Both the position numbers and the translations under genes were made by a program. 9,038 nt of DNA from an uncultured Actinomycetes bacterium (lineage in GTDB: Bacteria > Actinomycetota > Actinomycetes > Nanopelagicales > Nanopelagicaceae), in contig CALMBJ010000126.1 of the NCBI GenBank assembly GCA_937860175.1, positions 1-9,038 on the forward strand. Reading direction: 5' to 3'. The notes beneath the pieces were generated by a model. That model did not search any database and was not told the origin of the DNA. It was given only the letters and a program-made list of their open reading frames with translations. Below, one piece after another: positions 1-7,895 of this stretch. The first letter of the stretch is position 1. Each line of letters begins with the position of its first letter.

Positions 1-532
1 CATCTAGAAGCACCTTTAGGCGATCGCCAGTTGCCTTCCAACTTTCAGACATGGCCAGAGACTCGGCTTCAGCAACAATCTTTTCCTTCTCGACAAGGAT
101 CTGCTCACGTCGCGCAGCTTTAGCAGCGGTTTCAGCGGCCTTCTTCGCCTCGTATGCCTCACGATGTCCTTCAATTAATGGTTCGATCTGCTCAACTGAT
201 GCGGCTAGTGCTTCTAAATCTCCAACACCGTTTAACTCTTTTACCTGTTCACGCAGTTTCTTTACCGCTGCATATGCATCGGATGGAACCATTGCACCGC
301 TCTTGATGCGCGCCGCAAGTAGTGCAACTTCGGCGGCGAGGAGTTCGAACTTACGAACGAAGTAGGCAAGAGCCTCTTCAGCGCTCTTTCCTGGATATGA
401 ACCAACCGCTTTTTCACCGTGGGGGGTTCGTACAAAAACCGTTCCATCTTCTGCTACTCGACCAAATGCCGAAGGATCTCCAATTAACGCAGATGCAGCG
501 CTAGCCTGGTGTGGGAATTTCATATCTGTCAT
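1..532 (-). CDS. DUF349 domain-containing protein, N-terminal part (runs off left edge)
   Basis: Reading the minus strand from the ATG at 532-530 gives 177 codons with no stop before the edge, so the C-terminal part is missing here. The protein begins MTDMKFPHQA. Residues 23-46 (FGRVAEDGTVFVRTPHGEKAV...) match the N-terminal signature typical of actinobacterial DUF349 proteins. Residues about 50-160 are rich in Ala, Glu and Lys and look like long helices or coiled coil. The segment around 163-177 (SESWKATGDRLKVLL) looks like the start of the first DUF349 repeat, with its conserved Trp. The start is supported by AAAGGA eight bases upstream; a second in-frame ATG is codon 4. The molecular function of the family is not established. 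In actinobacteria a DUF349 gene is often near relA and the MBL-hisS pair; here it is divergent from that pair. Family assignment is confident; function is unknown. Confidence 0.85.
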   Translation of the reverse strand, partial: MTDMKFPHQASAASALIGDPSAFGRVAEDGTVFVRTPHGEKAVGSYPGKSAEEALAYFVRKFELLAAEVALLAARIKSGAMVPSDAYAAVKKLREQVKELNGVGDLEALAASVEQIEPLIEGHREAYEAKKAAETAAKAARREQILVEKEKIVAEAESLAMSESWKATGDRLKVLLD

Positions 533-540
533 GAGAGTGA

Positions 541-546
541 TCCTTT
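541..546 (-). promoter_or_regulatory. Ribosome binding site of the DUF349 gene
   Basis: On the minus strand this reads AAAGGA, ending eight bases before the ATG at 532-530. The spacing is normal and favours this ATG over the in-frame one three codons later. Confidence 0.6.
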
Positions 547-600
547 CAGCGCGTTACCTTTTCAAAGGCTCGCTATATGTGAGTGCGATGCCTAGAAGAT

Positions 601-608
601 TTGAGCCC
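601..608. repeat. Distant arm TTGAGCCC of an inverted repeat with 678-685
   Basis: TTGAGCCC at 601-608 pairs perfectly with GGGCTCAA at 678-685; adding T609-G677 as a wobble makes nine pairs. The loop of about 67 bases is too long for a terminator hairpin, and the inside does not fold as a tRNA. The first four bases also resemble the start of a -35 box (TTGAGC against TTGACA), but I find no good -10 at the right distance. Confidence 0.35.
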
Positions 609-643
609 TCTAAGCGTGGGTCGAGTGTGGATTAGTAGGTCAA

Positions 644-674
644 AAGGTACCCTGTCTCATGGTTCGAGCGTCAA
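644..674 (-). promoter_or_regulatory. Candidate promoter for the DUF349 gene
   Basis: On the minus strand TTGACG (674-669) resembles a -35 box in five of six positions. TACCTT (649-644) fits the actinobacterial TAnnnT -10 pattern, with a 19-base spacer that is slightly long. Transcription would start near 636, giving a leader of about 100 bases. The -10 overlaps, on the opposite strand, a plus-strand TAnnnT match (TACCCT, 648-653) that could serve the MBL gene. Both are weak matches and could be chance. Confidence 0.25.
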
Positions 675-679
675 TCGGG

Positions 680-691
680 GCTCAATTGAGC
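680..691. promoter_or_regulatory. 12-bp perfect palindrome GCTCAATTGAGC, possible operator
   Basis: The sequence is its own reverse complement over all 12 bases and ends 14 bases before the ATG at 706. The left arm plus the preceding GG (678-685, GGGCTCAA) is also the exact reverse complement of TTGAGCCC at 601-608. That gives three copies of the TTGAGC half-site in the gap. Such an arrangement fits a dimeric regulator binding site, with the outer half-site allowing a second contact. The palindrome is seen directly; its role as an operator is inference. Confidence 0.4.
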
Positions 692-705
692 GTGCAAAAG
701 GGGGT

Positions 706-1374
706 ATGGCTTTGCTGATCGACTCCTTTGCCGCCCCAATGTTCGCCACAAACTGCTGGGTCCTGGCCCCTGGGCCAGATAGCGAGTGCGTCATCATCGA
801 TCCAGGAATGCCCGATGTCTCGGGACAGTTAGAAGAGATACTTGATAGACACAATCTAAAGCCGGTAGCAATTATCGCAACCCACGGACATCTTGATCAC
901 ACCTTTTCTATTCAGCCGATAGCTGATGGCTACTCAATCCCTGCCTACATTCATAGCGAAGATCGTGCTTATTTAACCGCGCCAGAGAAGTTATTGAGCG
1001 CTGAGTTTTCATCAACGGTAGCTGACATGGAGTTCTTAGAACCAAGTCAGGTACTCGAACTTCGAAACGGTGATCTCGTAGAGCTCGTTGGACTTACCTT
1101 TAAAGCTATCCATGCTCCAGGGCATACTCGTGGTTCACTCATGTTTGAGGTTGATCAAGAGGTATTACTCAGCGGGGATGTGCTCTTTGCTGGTTCGATT
1201 GGTCGTACAGATTTGCCAACTGGATCTGCAAAGGAGATGGAAGAGAGCTTGCGCAAAAAAGTGCTTCCGTTATCGGATCACTTAAGAGTCCTTCCAGGCC
1301 ACGGCCCAGAAACAACGATGTCACATGAAAAAAAGAACAATCCTTATCTGAAGAGTTTGGTAGGTCGGTATTGA
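706..1374 (+). CDS. MBL-fold metallo-hydrolase, glyoxalase II-like
   Basis: The 222-residue protein has a full metallo-beta-lactamase metal site: THGHLDH at 59-65 (H60, H62, D64, H65), H140 in APGHTRG, D158 in LSGDVLF and H199 in LPGHG. The segment [14 protein letters not shown] (161-174) is typical of the glyoxalase II-like (YcbL-type) branch. It lacks the C-terminal helical substrate domain of true glyoxalase II, so it is probably a cytosolic thioester hydrolase or related enzyme with unknown substrate. Actinobacteria use mycothiol, so glutathione thioesters are unlikely substrates. An MBL gene directly before hisS is a conserved actinobacterial pair (as in Mycobacterium). The stop overlaps the hisS start as TGATG, implying coupled translation. 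The start is uncertain: the purine-rich AGGGGG at 699-704 is only one base from the ATG at 706 but seven bases from an in-frame TTG at 712, which would give MLIDSF. Confidence 0.88.
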   Translation: MALLIDSFAAPMFATNCWVLAPGPDSECVIIDPGMPDVSGQLEEILDRHNLKPVAIIATHGHLDHTFSIQPIADGYSIPAYIHSEDRAYLTAPEKLLSAEFSSTVADMEFLEPSQVLELRNGDLVELVGLTFKAIHAPGHTRGSLMFEVDQEVLLSGDVLFAGSIGRTDLPTGSAKEMEESLRKKVLPLSDHLRVLPGHGPETTMSHEKKNNPYLKSLVGRY

Positions 1375-2630
1375 TGGCTCAGCAAAAGATCTCAGCACCT
1401 AAGGGTGTCAGTGAGTATGCACCTCCTCGATCGAGTGCATTTGAGTTTGTACGTGACTCACTAATCGCACCAGCAAGCAGAGCTGGTTATCAGTTGATCG
1501 AACTTCCCGTCTTTGAGGATACAGAGCTGTTCAAACGTGGCGTTGGAGAATCAACTGATGTTGTTTCAAAAGAGATGTACACCTTTGAGGATAGAGGTGG
1601 TCGTTCAATTACGCTTCGCCCCGAAGGTACCGCTGGTGTTATGCGCGCAGTTATCGAACATGGATTAGATCGCGGACAGCTGCCGGTTAAGGTTTGGTAC
1701 TCCGGTCAGTTTTTCCGTGCAGAACGCCCGCAAGCCGGACGTTATCGCCAGTTCTATCAGGTCGGAATTGAAGCGATAGGTCTAGATGATCCAGCTATTG
1801 ACGCCGAGGTTATTGCAATCGCAGATGCTGGCTTTAAGGCGTTGGGCCTGAAGAAGTATCGCCTTGAAATCACATCACTAGGAGATCTGCAATCACGTGC
1901 AGCTCACAGAGTTGATCTTCTCAAATTCATCAGCACCCTGGAGCTAGATGAAGCAACCGCTGCGCGCGCAGCAATAAATCCGCTTCGCCTATTTGATGAT
2001 AAGCGGGATGAGATGAAGAAGGCGATGCAGAACGCACCTTTATTGATTGATTACCTAACCGATGAATCGAGAGAACACTTCAATAGAGTTATCAAGTATT
2101 TAGATGCACTGGGTATTTCTTATGTTCTTAATCCTCGAATGGTGCGTGGTTTGGATTACTACACAGGAACAACCTTCGAGTTTGTTCATGAGTTACTTGG
2201 GGCGCAATCAGGGATCGGCGGCGGAGGACGTTACGACGGCCTAATGGAACAACTTGGTGGCCAATCGCTTTCTGGAATTGGTTTTGGGCTGGGGGTTGAT
2301 CGCGCGCTCTTGGCAGCTGAAGCTGAAGGTGTCATCGGCTCCGATGCCTTTGTGTCAGATCTTTTCATTATCCCGTTGGGGGATGAGGCCAAACTCCAGG
2401 CGTTAACAGTTGCATCGGCTCTTCGAGCACAGGGCAAAACCGTTGAGATTGCCTTCGGAGATCGAGCGCTTAAGGGAGCGATGAAGGGTGCCGATAAGAG
2501 TGGTGCTACATATGTGATTGTTCTGGGCGAGTCAGAGATTTCTACCGGAACGGTGGAGTTGAAAGAGATGAAATCTGGTGTCTCAACCTCGGTTAAGATT
2601 GATTCATTGCTAGAAGCACTCGAAAAGTAG
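1374..2630 (+). CDS. hisS: Histidyl-tRNA synthetase
   Basis: This class II enzyme charges tRNA-His with histidine in the cytosol. The 418 residues match the usual bacterial length. Numbering from the ATG at 1374, visible motifs are RPEGTAG (82-88, ATP/His site), the motif 2 region [16 protein letters not shown] (114-129), the histidine-specific [12 protein letters not shown] (258-269), the glycine-rich GGGGRYDGL (282-290) and motif 3 [10 protein letters not shown] (303-312). The last 90 residues form the alpha/beta anticodon-binding domain (from about 329, [11 protein letters not shown]). The ATG overlaps the stop of the preceding MBL gene (TGATG at 1372-1376). A TTG directly before it at 1371 is in frame, but the ATG is the simpler choice, with TAGGT nine bases upstream. 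aspS follows after 15 bp. All key residues appear intact. Confidence 0.97.
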   Translation: MAQQKISAPKGVSEYAPPRSSAFEFVRDSLIAPASRAGYQLIELPVFEDTELFKRGVGESTDVVSKEMYTFEDRGGRSITLRPEGTAGVMRAVIEHGLDRGQLPVKVWYSGQFFRAERPQAGRYRQFYQVGIEAIGLDDPAIDAEVIAIADAGFKALGLKKYRLEITSLGDLQSRAAHRVDLLKFISTLELDEATAARAAINPLRLFDDKRDEMKKAMQNAPLLIDYLTDESREHFNRVIKYLDALGISYVLNPRMVRGLDYYTGTTFEFVHELLGAQSGIGGGGRYDGLMEQLGGQSLSGIGFGLGVDRALLAAEAEGVIGSDAFVSDLFIIPLGDEAKLQALTVASALRAQGKTVEIAFGDRALKGAMKGADKSGATYVIVLGESEISTGTVELKEMKSGVSTSVKIDSLLEALEK

Positions 2631-2645
2631 GATTAGGAAAATACA

Positions 2646-4400
2646 ATGTTACGTACACATGAAGCTGGTTCGCTGCGCAAATCAAACGCAGGACAGACAG
2701 TAACTCTGGCTGGCTGGGTATCTCGCCGACGTGATCATGGTGGCGTAGCTTTCATTGACCTTCGGGATGCATCAGGTTCGGTCCAAGTGGTTATTCGCGA
2801 CGAGAAGGTCGCAGGTTCTTTGCGCGCCGAATGGTGTCTTCTCATCACAGGCGAGGTTGTTGCTCGCCCAAGTGGAAATGAAAACTCCAATATTCCTACC
2901 GGTGAGATTGAGGTAATGGGGGACACCGTCGTGGTTCTTTCAGAAGCCGCCCCTTTACCATTTCCAGTAGATAGTGGTGATGACACCGATATCAATGAAG
3001 AGGTGCGTTTGCGTTATCGCTACCTTGATCTTCGCCGCGAAAAGCCAGCTCAGAATTTAAGACTTCGTTCAAAAGTCACCTCAACTATTCGTCGCGTAAT
3101 GGAGGATGAAAAGTTTCTAGAAATCGAAACCCCATACCTCACCCGATCTACACCGGAGGGCGCACGTGACTTTTTAGTACCGGTCCGCTTGCAGCCTGGT
3201 TCTTGGTACGCCTTGCCGCAATCACCACAGTTGTTTAAGCAACTTCTCATGGTTGCAGGTATGGAAAAGTATTACCAGATCGCACGTTGTTTCCGAGATG
3301 AGGATTTCCGTGCTGATCGGCAACCTGAGTTCACGCAGTTAGATATTGAAATGTCATTTATTGATCAAGAGGATATTTTGGCTGTTGCTGAAAAGATTGT
3401 TGCTCGCGTTTGGAAAGAGGCTGTCAATTACGATATTCCTCTTCCGCTTAAGCGAATGACCTACGCAGATGCGATGAGTAACTATGGCTCCGATAAGCCA
3501 GATCTTCGCTTTGGCAATCAGTTGGTTGATATGACCTCTTTCTTTGGTGAGACCGATTTCCGCGTTTTCCAAGCTCCATATGTTGGCGCAGTAGTTATGC
3601 CAGGTGGAGCCTCATCTGCACGTCGCGAACTTGATGCGTGGCAGGACTGGGCTAAGGCTCGAGGAGCAAAGGGTCTTGCCTACATTTTGGTGGGTGAGGA
3701 CGGAACTCTGGGTGGACCGGTATCAAAGAATCTTTCAGAGAAGGAGACTGCAGGAGTAGTTGCAGCTGCGGGCGCAAAACCAGGAGATGCAATCTTCTTT
3801 GCAGCAGGAGAGCGTTCGGCTTCTTTAAACTTGCTCGGAGCGGTTCGTCTGGAGATCGGGAAGCGTTGTAACTTAATTCCCGATGGACAGTGGGAGTTTT
3901 TGTGGGTCGTGGATGCTCCGATGTTTGAGCCAACAGATGGTGGCGGTTGGACAGCGGTTCACCACCCATTTACAGGCCCAAAGCCTGAGTTTGCATCCAC
4001 CTTCAAGAGCGATCCAGCATCGGCTTTAGCGTATGCATATGACATTGTTTTGAATGGTACTGAGTTAGGTGGCGGATCTATCCGTATTCATGATCGCAAT
4101 ATCCAAAAGGATGTTTTCTCAGTTATCGGATTAAGTGATGAAGAGGCAGCTAGCAAGTTTGGCTTCCTTCTTGAAGCATTCAACTATGGCCCACCTCCAC
4201 ATGGTGGAATCGCATTGGGTCTAGATCGAGTATGTGCTTTGCTAACCGGATCTGATTCAATTCGAGAGGTTATCGCCTTTCCTAAGACCGCAAGTGGTGG
4301 AGATCCACTTACTGGTGCGCCAACTCCAATTACCCCTGCTCAACGCAAAGAGAGCGGAATTGATTGGGTGCCACAGCCAAAAAACCCGCAAGAGAGTTAA
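2646..4400 (+). CDS. aspS: Aspartyl-tRNA synthetase, bacterial type, probably non-discriminating (Asp/Asn)
   Basis: The 584-residue class II enzyme has the bacterial AspRS layout. An N-terminal OB-fold anticodon domain covers about 1-105, followed by catalytic motif 1 around 150-170 and motif 2 [18 protein letters not shown] (216-233). The bacterial GAD insertion domain spans about 290-415, and motif 3 is [13 protein letters not shown] (521-533). The start is well supported: AGGAAA lies five bases upstream of the ATG, 15 bp after hisS. In the anticodon domain, RRRDHGG places His at 31 where E. coli has Leu, and G77 aligns with a Lys of E. coli. Residues of this kind (His31 and a Gly near 80) are known from the non-discriminating AspRS of Pseudomonas aeruginosa, which charges both tRNA-Asp and tRNA-Asn. 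The family call is certain; the relaxed specificity is inference and would require GatCAB elsewhere in the genome. Confidence 0.97.
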   Translation: MLRTHEAGSLRKSNAGQTVTLAGWVSRRRDHGGVAFIDLRDASGSVQVVIRDEKVAGSLRAEWCLLITGEVVARPSGNENSNIPTGEIEVMGDTVVVLSEAAPLPFPVDSGDDTDINEEVRLRYRYLDLRREKPAQNLRLRSKVTSTIRRVMEDEKFLEIETPYLTRSTPEGARDFLVPVRLQPGSWYALPQSPQLFKQLLMVAGMEKYYQIARCFRDEDFRADRQPEFTQLDIEMSFIDQEDILAVAEKIVARVWKEAVNYDIPLPLKRMTYADAMSNYGSDKPDLRFGNQLVDMTSFFGETDFRVFQAPYVGAVVMPGGASSARRELDAWQDWAKARGAKGLAYILVGEDGTLGGPVSKNLSEKETAGVVAAAGAKPGDAIFFAAGERSASLNLLGAVRLEIGKRCNLIPDGQWEFLWVVDAPMFEPTDGGGWTAVHHPFTGPKPEFASTFKSDPASALAYAYDIVLNGTELGGGSIRIHDRNIQKDVFSVIGLSDEEAASKFGFLLEAFNYGPPPHGGIALGLDRVCALLTGSDSIREVIAFPKTASGGDPLTGAPTPITPAQRKESGIDWVPQPKNPQES

Positions 4401-4409
4401 TGGTTCGGG

Positions 4410-4415
4410 TAGGCT
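4410..4415 (+). promoter_or_regulatory. Possible -10 box (TAGGCT) for a leaderless transcript of the DUF948 gene
   Basis: TAGGCT fits the actinobacterial TAnnnT -10 pattern and lies in the 21-bp gap after aspS. Its last T is six bases before the ATG at 4422, the distance expected if transcription begins at the A of the start codon. Leaderless genes are common in actinobacteria. No clear -35 is visible, and GGGTAGG at 4407-4413, eight bases from the ATG, could equally act as a ribosome binding site. Confidence 0.35.
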
Positions 4416-4421
4416 AACAAC

Positions 4422-4784
4422 ATGGGTCCAGGTGGAATTGCAACAATAATTGCAGCATCTTCTTTAGCTGTTATCGCGATCGCGATCGCTTACGTGGTTA
4501 TTCGCATCGGCCGTTTGATCGATGAGGCGAAGGCTTCTCTCAAGGCGCTGACTGATGAAGCGGCACCGCTCATCGATGAGGTTCACACAACGGTGACATT
4601 GGTCAACGGTCCGCTGCACAGCATCAACCGTGTCACCAAGAATATTGAAGAGATGAGCGACAAAGTTAGCGAAGCAACTCAAGGTTTCATAAATAAAAAT
4701 GGCTCTGCGGTCAAGGTTGCAGGAGCTCTGCTTTCAGCGGCGCAAATGAATAAAGGTCGTTCAAAGAAGAAGAAGGCTGAGTGA
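4422..4784 (+). CDS. DUF948-family small membrane protein, one TM segment
   Basis: This 120-residue protein has a single hydrophobic segment at about 6-28 (ending ...AIAYVVIRIG). A helical, probably coiled-coil, region follows at about 30-90, with the repeated-looking LIDEAKASLKALTDEA and APLIDEV. The C-terminus is lysine-rich (KGRSKKKKAE). This layout, and the place between aspS and alaS, match the actinobacterial DUF948 family, whose function is unknown. It is likely a bitopic membrane protein; the short N-terminus has no cleavage site. The TM segment is encoded in part by a repeated hexamer (ATCGCG). It lies 21 bp after aspS and 9 bp before alaS. In many actinobacteria rarA and rpsD lie between aspS and this gene; they are absent here. 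Confidence 0.82.
   Translation: MGPGGIATIIAASSLAVIAIAIAYVVIRIGRLIDEAKASLKALTDEAAPLIDEVHTTVTLVNGPLHSINRVTKNIEEMSDKVSEATQGFINKNGSAVKVAGALLSAAQMNKGRSKKKKAE
4473..4489 (+). repeat. Short tandem repeat of ATCGCG, 2.8 copies
   Basis: Three near-complete copies of the hexamer lie in the DUF948 coding sequence and encode alternating Ile-Ala in its TM segment. They create two overlapping GCGATCGC palindromes. Such a hexamer tract could vary in copy number without breaking the frame, but with under three copies it is short. Confidence 0.6.
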
Positions 4785-4793
4785 ATCTAACCT

Positions 4794-7466
4794 GTGGAAT
4801 CCGCCGAGATCCGTTCGCGCTGGCTGCGCTTCTTTGAATCTGACAACCGTCAGGGGTTAACCCATACAGTTGTACCTTCTGCATCTTTGATTGCAGATGA
4901 TCCAAACCTATTGCTAGTCAATGCTGGAATGGTTCCATTCAAGCCATACTTTCTTGGTGAGGTAACCCCTCCGTATAAGCGCGCCACATCTGTTCAAAAA
5001 TGTGTTCGCACCTTGGATATTGACGAAGTAGGTAAAACAACCCGTCACGCATCCTTCTTTCAGATGTGCGGAAACTTTTCTTTTGGGGATTACTTTAAAG
5101 AGGGTGCGATCGCACTTGCTTGGGAGTTGTTAACTCGACCTATCGCTGACGGTGGTTACGGCTTCCCAGAGGAAAAGTTGTGGGTAACTGTCTACCTTGA
5201 TGATGATGAAGCGGCAGATATTTGGCATAAGCAGATTGGCGTTCCCAAGGAGCGAATTCAACGTCGAGATATGGCCGATAATTTTTGGTCCATGGGAGTT
5301 CCAGGGCCATGTGGTCCTTGTTCAGAGATTTATTACGATCGTGGTCCGGCATATGGTGTTGAAGGTGGCCCCATTGCAGATGAAAACCGTTACCTCGAAA
5401 TATGGAACCTGGTTTTCATGCAAAATGAACGTGGTGCAGGTGGCGGCAAGGATGGTTATCCGATCCTGGGAGAGCTTCCTGCCAAAAGTATTGATACTGG
5501 ATTAGGTCTTGAGCGCACAGCTGCTCTTTTGCAAGGTGTTGAAAATATTTACGAAATTGATACTACGATGCAGATTTTAAATCGTGCATCTGAGCTAACC
5601 GGAATTAAGTATGGATCATCTGAGAAATCCGATGTTTCATTACGTGTTATTGCAGACCATGCTCGAACATCAGCGATGTTGATCGGTGACGGAGTTACCC
5701 CCGGTAACGAGGGACGCGGATATGTTCTTCGCAGAATGATGCGACGAACTATTCGCAATATGCGCCTTCTGGGTTCAATGGATCCGATCATGTCCGAACT
5801 CACCGTTGCAGCCATTGGCGCTATGGGAGCTCAATACCCTGAACTTGTTTCGGATAAGAACCGTATTTTGGCTGTCAGTGCATCTGAAGAAGAGAGTTTC
5901 CTTCAGACTCTCAAGAGCGGAACACAGATATTTGATTTAGCATCGACAGCGCTTAAGAAGAGTAAGAGCAATGTTTTGGCTGGTGAAGATGTATTCAAGC
6001 TGCATGACACATACGGTTTCCCATTTGATTTAACCCTTGAAATGGCACGTGAAGAGGGTCTTAATGTTGATGAGGATGGCTTCCGTCGCCTGATGAAGGA
6101 GCAAAAGGATCGCGCAAAAGCTGATGCTAAGGCTAAAAAATCAGGTCACACAGATGTCTCTGTTTATCGCGCGATTGCAGATAAGAGTGGAAAAACAGAG
6201 TTTCTGGGTTACACAGATGTCTCCTCTGAATCTAAGTTGACTGGAATTCTTGTAGATGGGGTAGGTGTTTCAGCTGCATCTGCAGGCGATGATGTAGAGA
6301 TCATTCTCAATCGAACACCTTTCTACGCCGAAGGTGGAGGGCAGTTAGCAGATGGTGGCCGTATTACCTTGAGCAACGGCTCGGTAATTGAAATTGATGA
6401 TGTGCAGTCGCCAGTACCTGGAGTCTCTGTTCACCGTGGTCGCGTTTTAAATGGCAGTGTAGAAGTTGGCTCAGATGCACTCGCAGAGATTGACGCAGAG
6501 CGTCGTTCGGCTATTTCACGTGCACACACAGCTACCCACATGGTTCACAAAGCTTTCCGAGAAATCTTAGGAGAAACCGCTACACAGGCAGGCTCGGAGA
6601 ACTCTCCTGGTCGGTTCCGCTTTGATTTCCCTGCAACTGGTGCGGTCTCAGCATCTGTTTTGAATGATGTGGAATCTCGAGTAAATACATTGTTGCTAGA
6701 TAATCTGGAAGTAACCGCAGAGAGCATGTCTCAGGCAAAGGCCAAAGAGCTAGGAGCCATGGCTCTATTCGGCGAGAAGTATGGTGATGTTGTTCGAGTG
6801 GTAAGTGTTGGAGATTGGGCACGTGAACTATGCGGTGGCACCCACGTCTCTCGCTCGGGCCAGTTAGGTGTTGTAAAGCTGTTGGGAGAATCTTCAATTG
6901 GTGCGGGAGTTAGACGTGTTGAGGCTTTGGTAGGAGTAGATGCCTACCGTTTCCTTGCACGTGAGCATATTTTGCTTAACTCCTTAACCGATCTCATCAA
7001 GGGTGCCCGTACCGAAGAGCTGCCTGAGCGGATTTCAGATATGTTGAACAAGATGAAAGAGATTGAAAGGGAGCTAGCTTCGATTAGATCGGCGCAAGCC
7101 TTATCTCAAGCTGGAGATCTTTCTAAATCTGCCACAAATGTAAACGGCTTTACCTTCATAGCTTCTGTAATGTCAGATGGCGTATCAGGTGATGATCTTC
7201 GCAAAATTGCGATTGACTTAAGGTCCCAGCACTCTAATTCGGTAGTCGTACTTCTTAGCAACAACGATGGTAAACCAGTTTTGGTTGTCGCAGTCAGTGA
7301 CGAGGCAAGAGCAAAGGGTGTCAAGGCTGGCGCATTGGTAAAGATCGGTTCCACCGTCCTTGGAGGCGGTGGTGGTGGCAAGGATGATTTCGCTCAAGGT
7401 GGAGGAACTAACCCCGCTTCATCATTAGATGCGATCGCCGCTATTTCACAGTCTTTGCTTGGATAG
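4794..7466 (+). CDS. alaS: Alanyl-tRNA synthetase
   Basis: The 890-residue enzyme charges tRNA-Ala and edits mischarged Ser/Gly. The class II catalytic core covers about 1-245, with [19 protein letters not shown] at 84-102 and [12 protein letters not shown] at 202-213. The tRNA-recognition domain runs to about 460. The editing domain (about 485-715) has its zinc ligands HTATH (H578, H582) and CGGTH (C680, H684). The C-Ala domain closes the protein with the glycine-rich [15 protein letters not shown] (857-871). Length is normal and nothing is missing. The start is a GTG: the next residues ([14 protein letters not shown]) fit the family N-terminus, and the GTG lies 9 bp after the DUF948 stop. 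No proper ribosome binding site sits in front; the nearest purine tract, AGAAGG at 4771-4776, is 17 bases away. Translation is therefore probably coupled to the upstream gene. Confidence 0.97.
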   Translation: MESAEIRSRWLRFFESDNRQGLTHTVVPSASLIADDPNLLLVNAGMVPFKPYFLGEVTPPYKRATSVQKCVRTLDIDEVGKTTRHASFFQMCGNFSFGDYFKEGAIALAWELLTRPIADGGYGFPEEKLWVTVYLDDDEAADIWHKQIGVPKERIQRRDMADNFWSMGVPGPCGPCSEIYYDRGPAYGVEGGPIADENRYLEIWNLVFMQNERGAGGGKDGYPILGELPAKSIDTGLGLERTAALLQGVENIYEIDTTMQILNRASELTGIKYGSSEKSDVSLRVIADHARTSAMLIGDGVTPGNEGRGYVLRRMMRRTIRNMRLLGSMDPIMSELTVAAIGAMGAQYPELVSDKNRILAVSASEEESFLQTLKSGTQIFDLASTALKKSKSNVLAGEDVFKLHDTYGFPFDLTLEMAREEGLNVDEDGFRRLMKEQKDRAKADAKAKKSGHTDVSVYRAIADKSGKTEFLGYTDVSSESKLTGILVDGVGVSAASAGDDVEIILNRTPFYAEGGGQLADGGRITLSNGSVIEIDDVQSPVPGVSVHRGRVLNGSVEVGSDALAEIDAERRSAISRAHTATHMVHKAFREILGETATQAGSENSPGRFRFDFPATGAVSASVLNDVESRVNTLLLDNLEVTAESMSQAKAKELGAMALFGEKYGDVVRVVSVGDWARELCGGTHVSRSGQLGVVKLLGESSIGAGVRRVEALVGVDAYRFLAREHILLNSLTDLIKGARTEELPERISDMLNKMKEIERELASIRSAQALSQAGDLSKSATNVNGFTFIASVMSDGVSGDDLRKIAIDLRSQHSNSVVVLLSNNDGKPVLVVAVSDEARAKGVKAGALVKIGSTVLGGGGGGKDDFAQGGGTNPASSLDAIAAISQSLLG

Positions 7467-7469
7467 AAA

Positions 7470-7895
7470 ATGCAACGAGGACGCCGTATCGCCTTTGATT
7501 ATGGTGATGCACGTATAGGCGTTGCAATCAGTGACCCTGACTCCATCCTCTCCTCACCGTATATAACCTTGAAGGCAACGGACAAGAACCTCTTTAAATC
7601 TATTGTTGCGATCTTTGATGAGATAGATCCAATTCAAATCTTTGTTGGAAAACCTGCATTACTAAGTGGGAGTACGGGCTCGGCATCGGCAAAGGCGCAG
7701 GAGTTTGCTCAGAAGTTAGCGGAGTTAACCGATGTTGAGATAGTCATGGTTGATGAACGTATGTCAACAGTTAGTGCTGCTCGCAACCTTCGAGAGGCTG
7801 GTAAAAACGCTAAGGACTCTAAAGCCGCTATTGATATGGCAGCCGCCGTTGCCATTTTGGAGTTTGGTATCGAACTGCAAAAGAGTGGGAAATGA
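7470..7895 (+). CDS. ruvX: RuvX/YqgF-family RNase H-fold nuclease, putative pre-16S rRNA processing
   Basis: The 141-residue protein has the RNase H-like fold of the YqgF family. The first strand carries FDYGDARIGVAISDP (9-23) with the first catalytic Asp, D10. VDERMST (94-100) supplies E96, and AAIDMAAAVAIL (119-130) supplies D122. The central VGKP (59-62) replaces the more usual VGLP. Family members are linked to maturation of the 16S rRNA 5' end in bacteria, and some were named as Holliday-junction resolvases; either role is by homology only. The gene starts 3 bp after alaS and overlaps mltG by four bases (ATGA), a conserved order (alaS-ruvX-mltG-aroE). Only a weak ribosome binding site is visible, so coupling to alaS is likely. 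Confidence 0.93.
   Translation: MQRGRRIAFDYGDARIGVAISDPDSILSSPYITLKATDKNLFKSIVAIFDEIDPIQIFVGKPALLSGSTGSASAKAQEFAQKLAELTDVEIVMVDERMSTVSAARNLREAGKNAKDSKAAIDMAAAVAILEFGIELQKSGK

Larger units (their letters stand above)
533..705. other. Divergent intergenic region between the DUF349 gene and the MBL-hisS operon
   Basis: This 173-bp gap separates two genes transcribed away from each other and is the only gap in the window long enough for full regulatory sequence. It must hold the promoters for both sides unless the right-hand operon is leaderless. An open frame on the plus strand runs through 583-705 into the MBL gene, but its translation looks like no family I know and it has no ribosome binding site, so I treat it as non-coding. 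No tRNA, terminator or riboswitch fold is recognisable. It contains a 12-bp palindrome and a distant half-site, listed separately. Confidence 0.6.

Noticed and set aside
51..365. 104-codon plus-strand open frame at the left edge
   Set aside because: It is antisense to the DUF349 coding sequence, whose minus-strand reading is clearly conserved.
601..685. Possible tRNA: 9-bp outer stem (601-609 with 677-685) and a GGTTCGA string at 661-667
   Set aside because: The T-arm does not form with the TTCGA in its loop, no D-arm or anticodon arm fits, and the outer stem is explained better as part of the palindrome set.
583..705. N-terminal extension of the MBL protein from ATG 583 (41 extra residues)
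   Set aside because: No ribosome binding site before 583, the extension resembles no family, and homologues begin near 706-712.
1371..1373. TTG start for hisS one codon upstream
   Set aside because: The adjacent ATG at 1374 gives the normal start with a TGATG overlap to the upstream stop.
3652..3969. 105-codon open frame on the minus strand inside aspS, and similar ones inside alaS (for example 6580-6897)
   Set aside because: They are antisense to intact conserved genes, have low-complexity translations rich in Leu, His, Pro or Arg, and lack start signals.
4400..4417. Five-codon mini-ORF (MVRVG) starting on the aspS stop
   Set aside because: Too short to support as a gene, with no sign of a leader-peptide attenuator after it.
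4401..4421. Terminator or T-box/attenuator before DUF948 or alaS
   Set aside because: The gaps of 21 and 9 bp are too short and show no hairpin.
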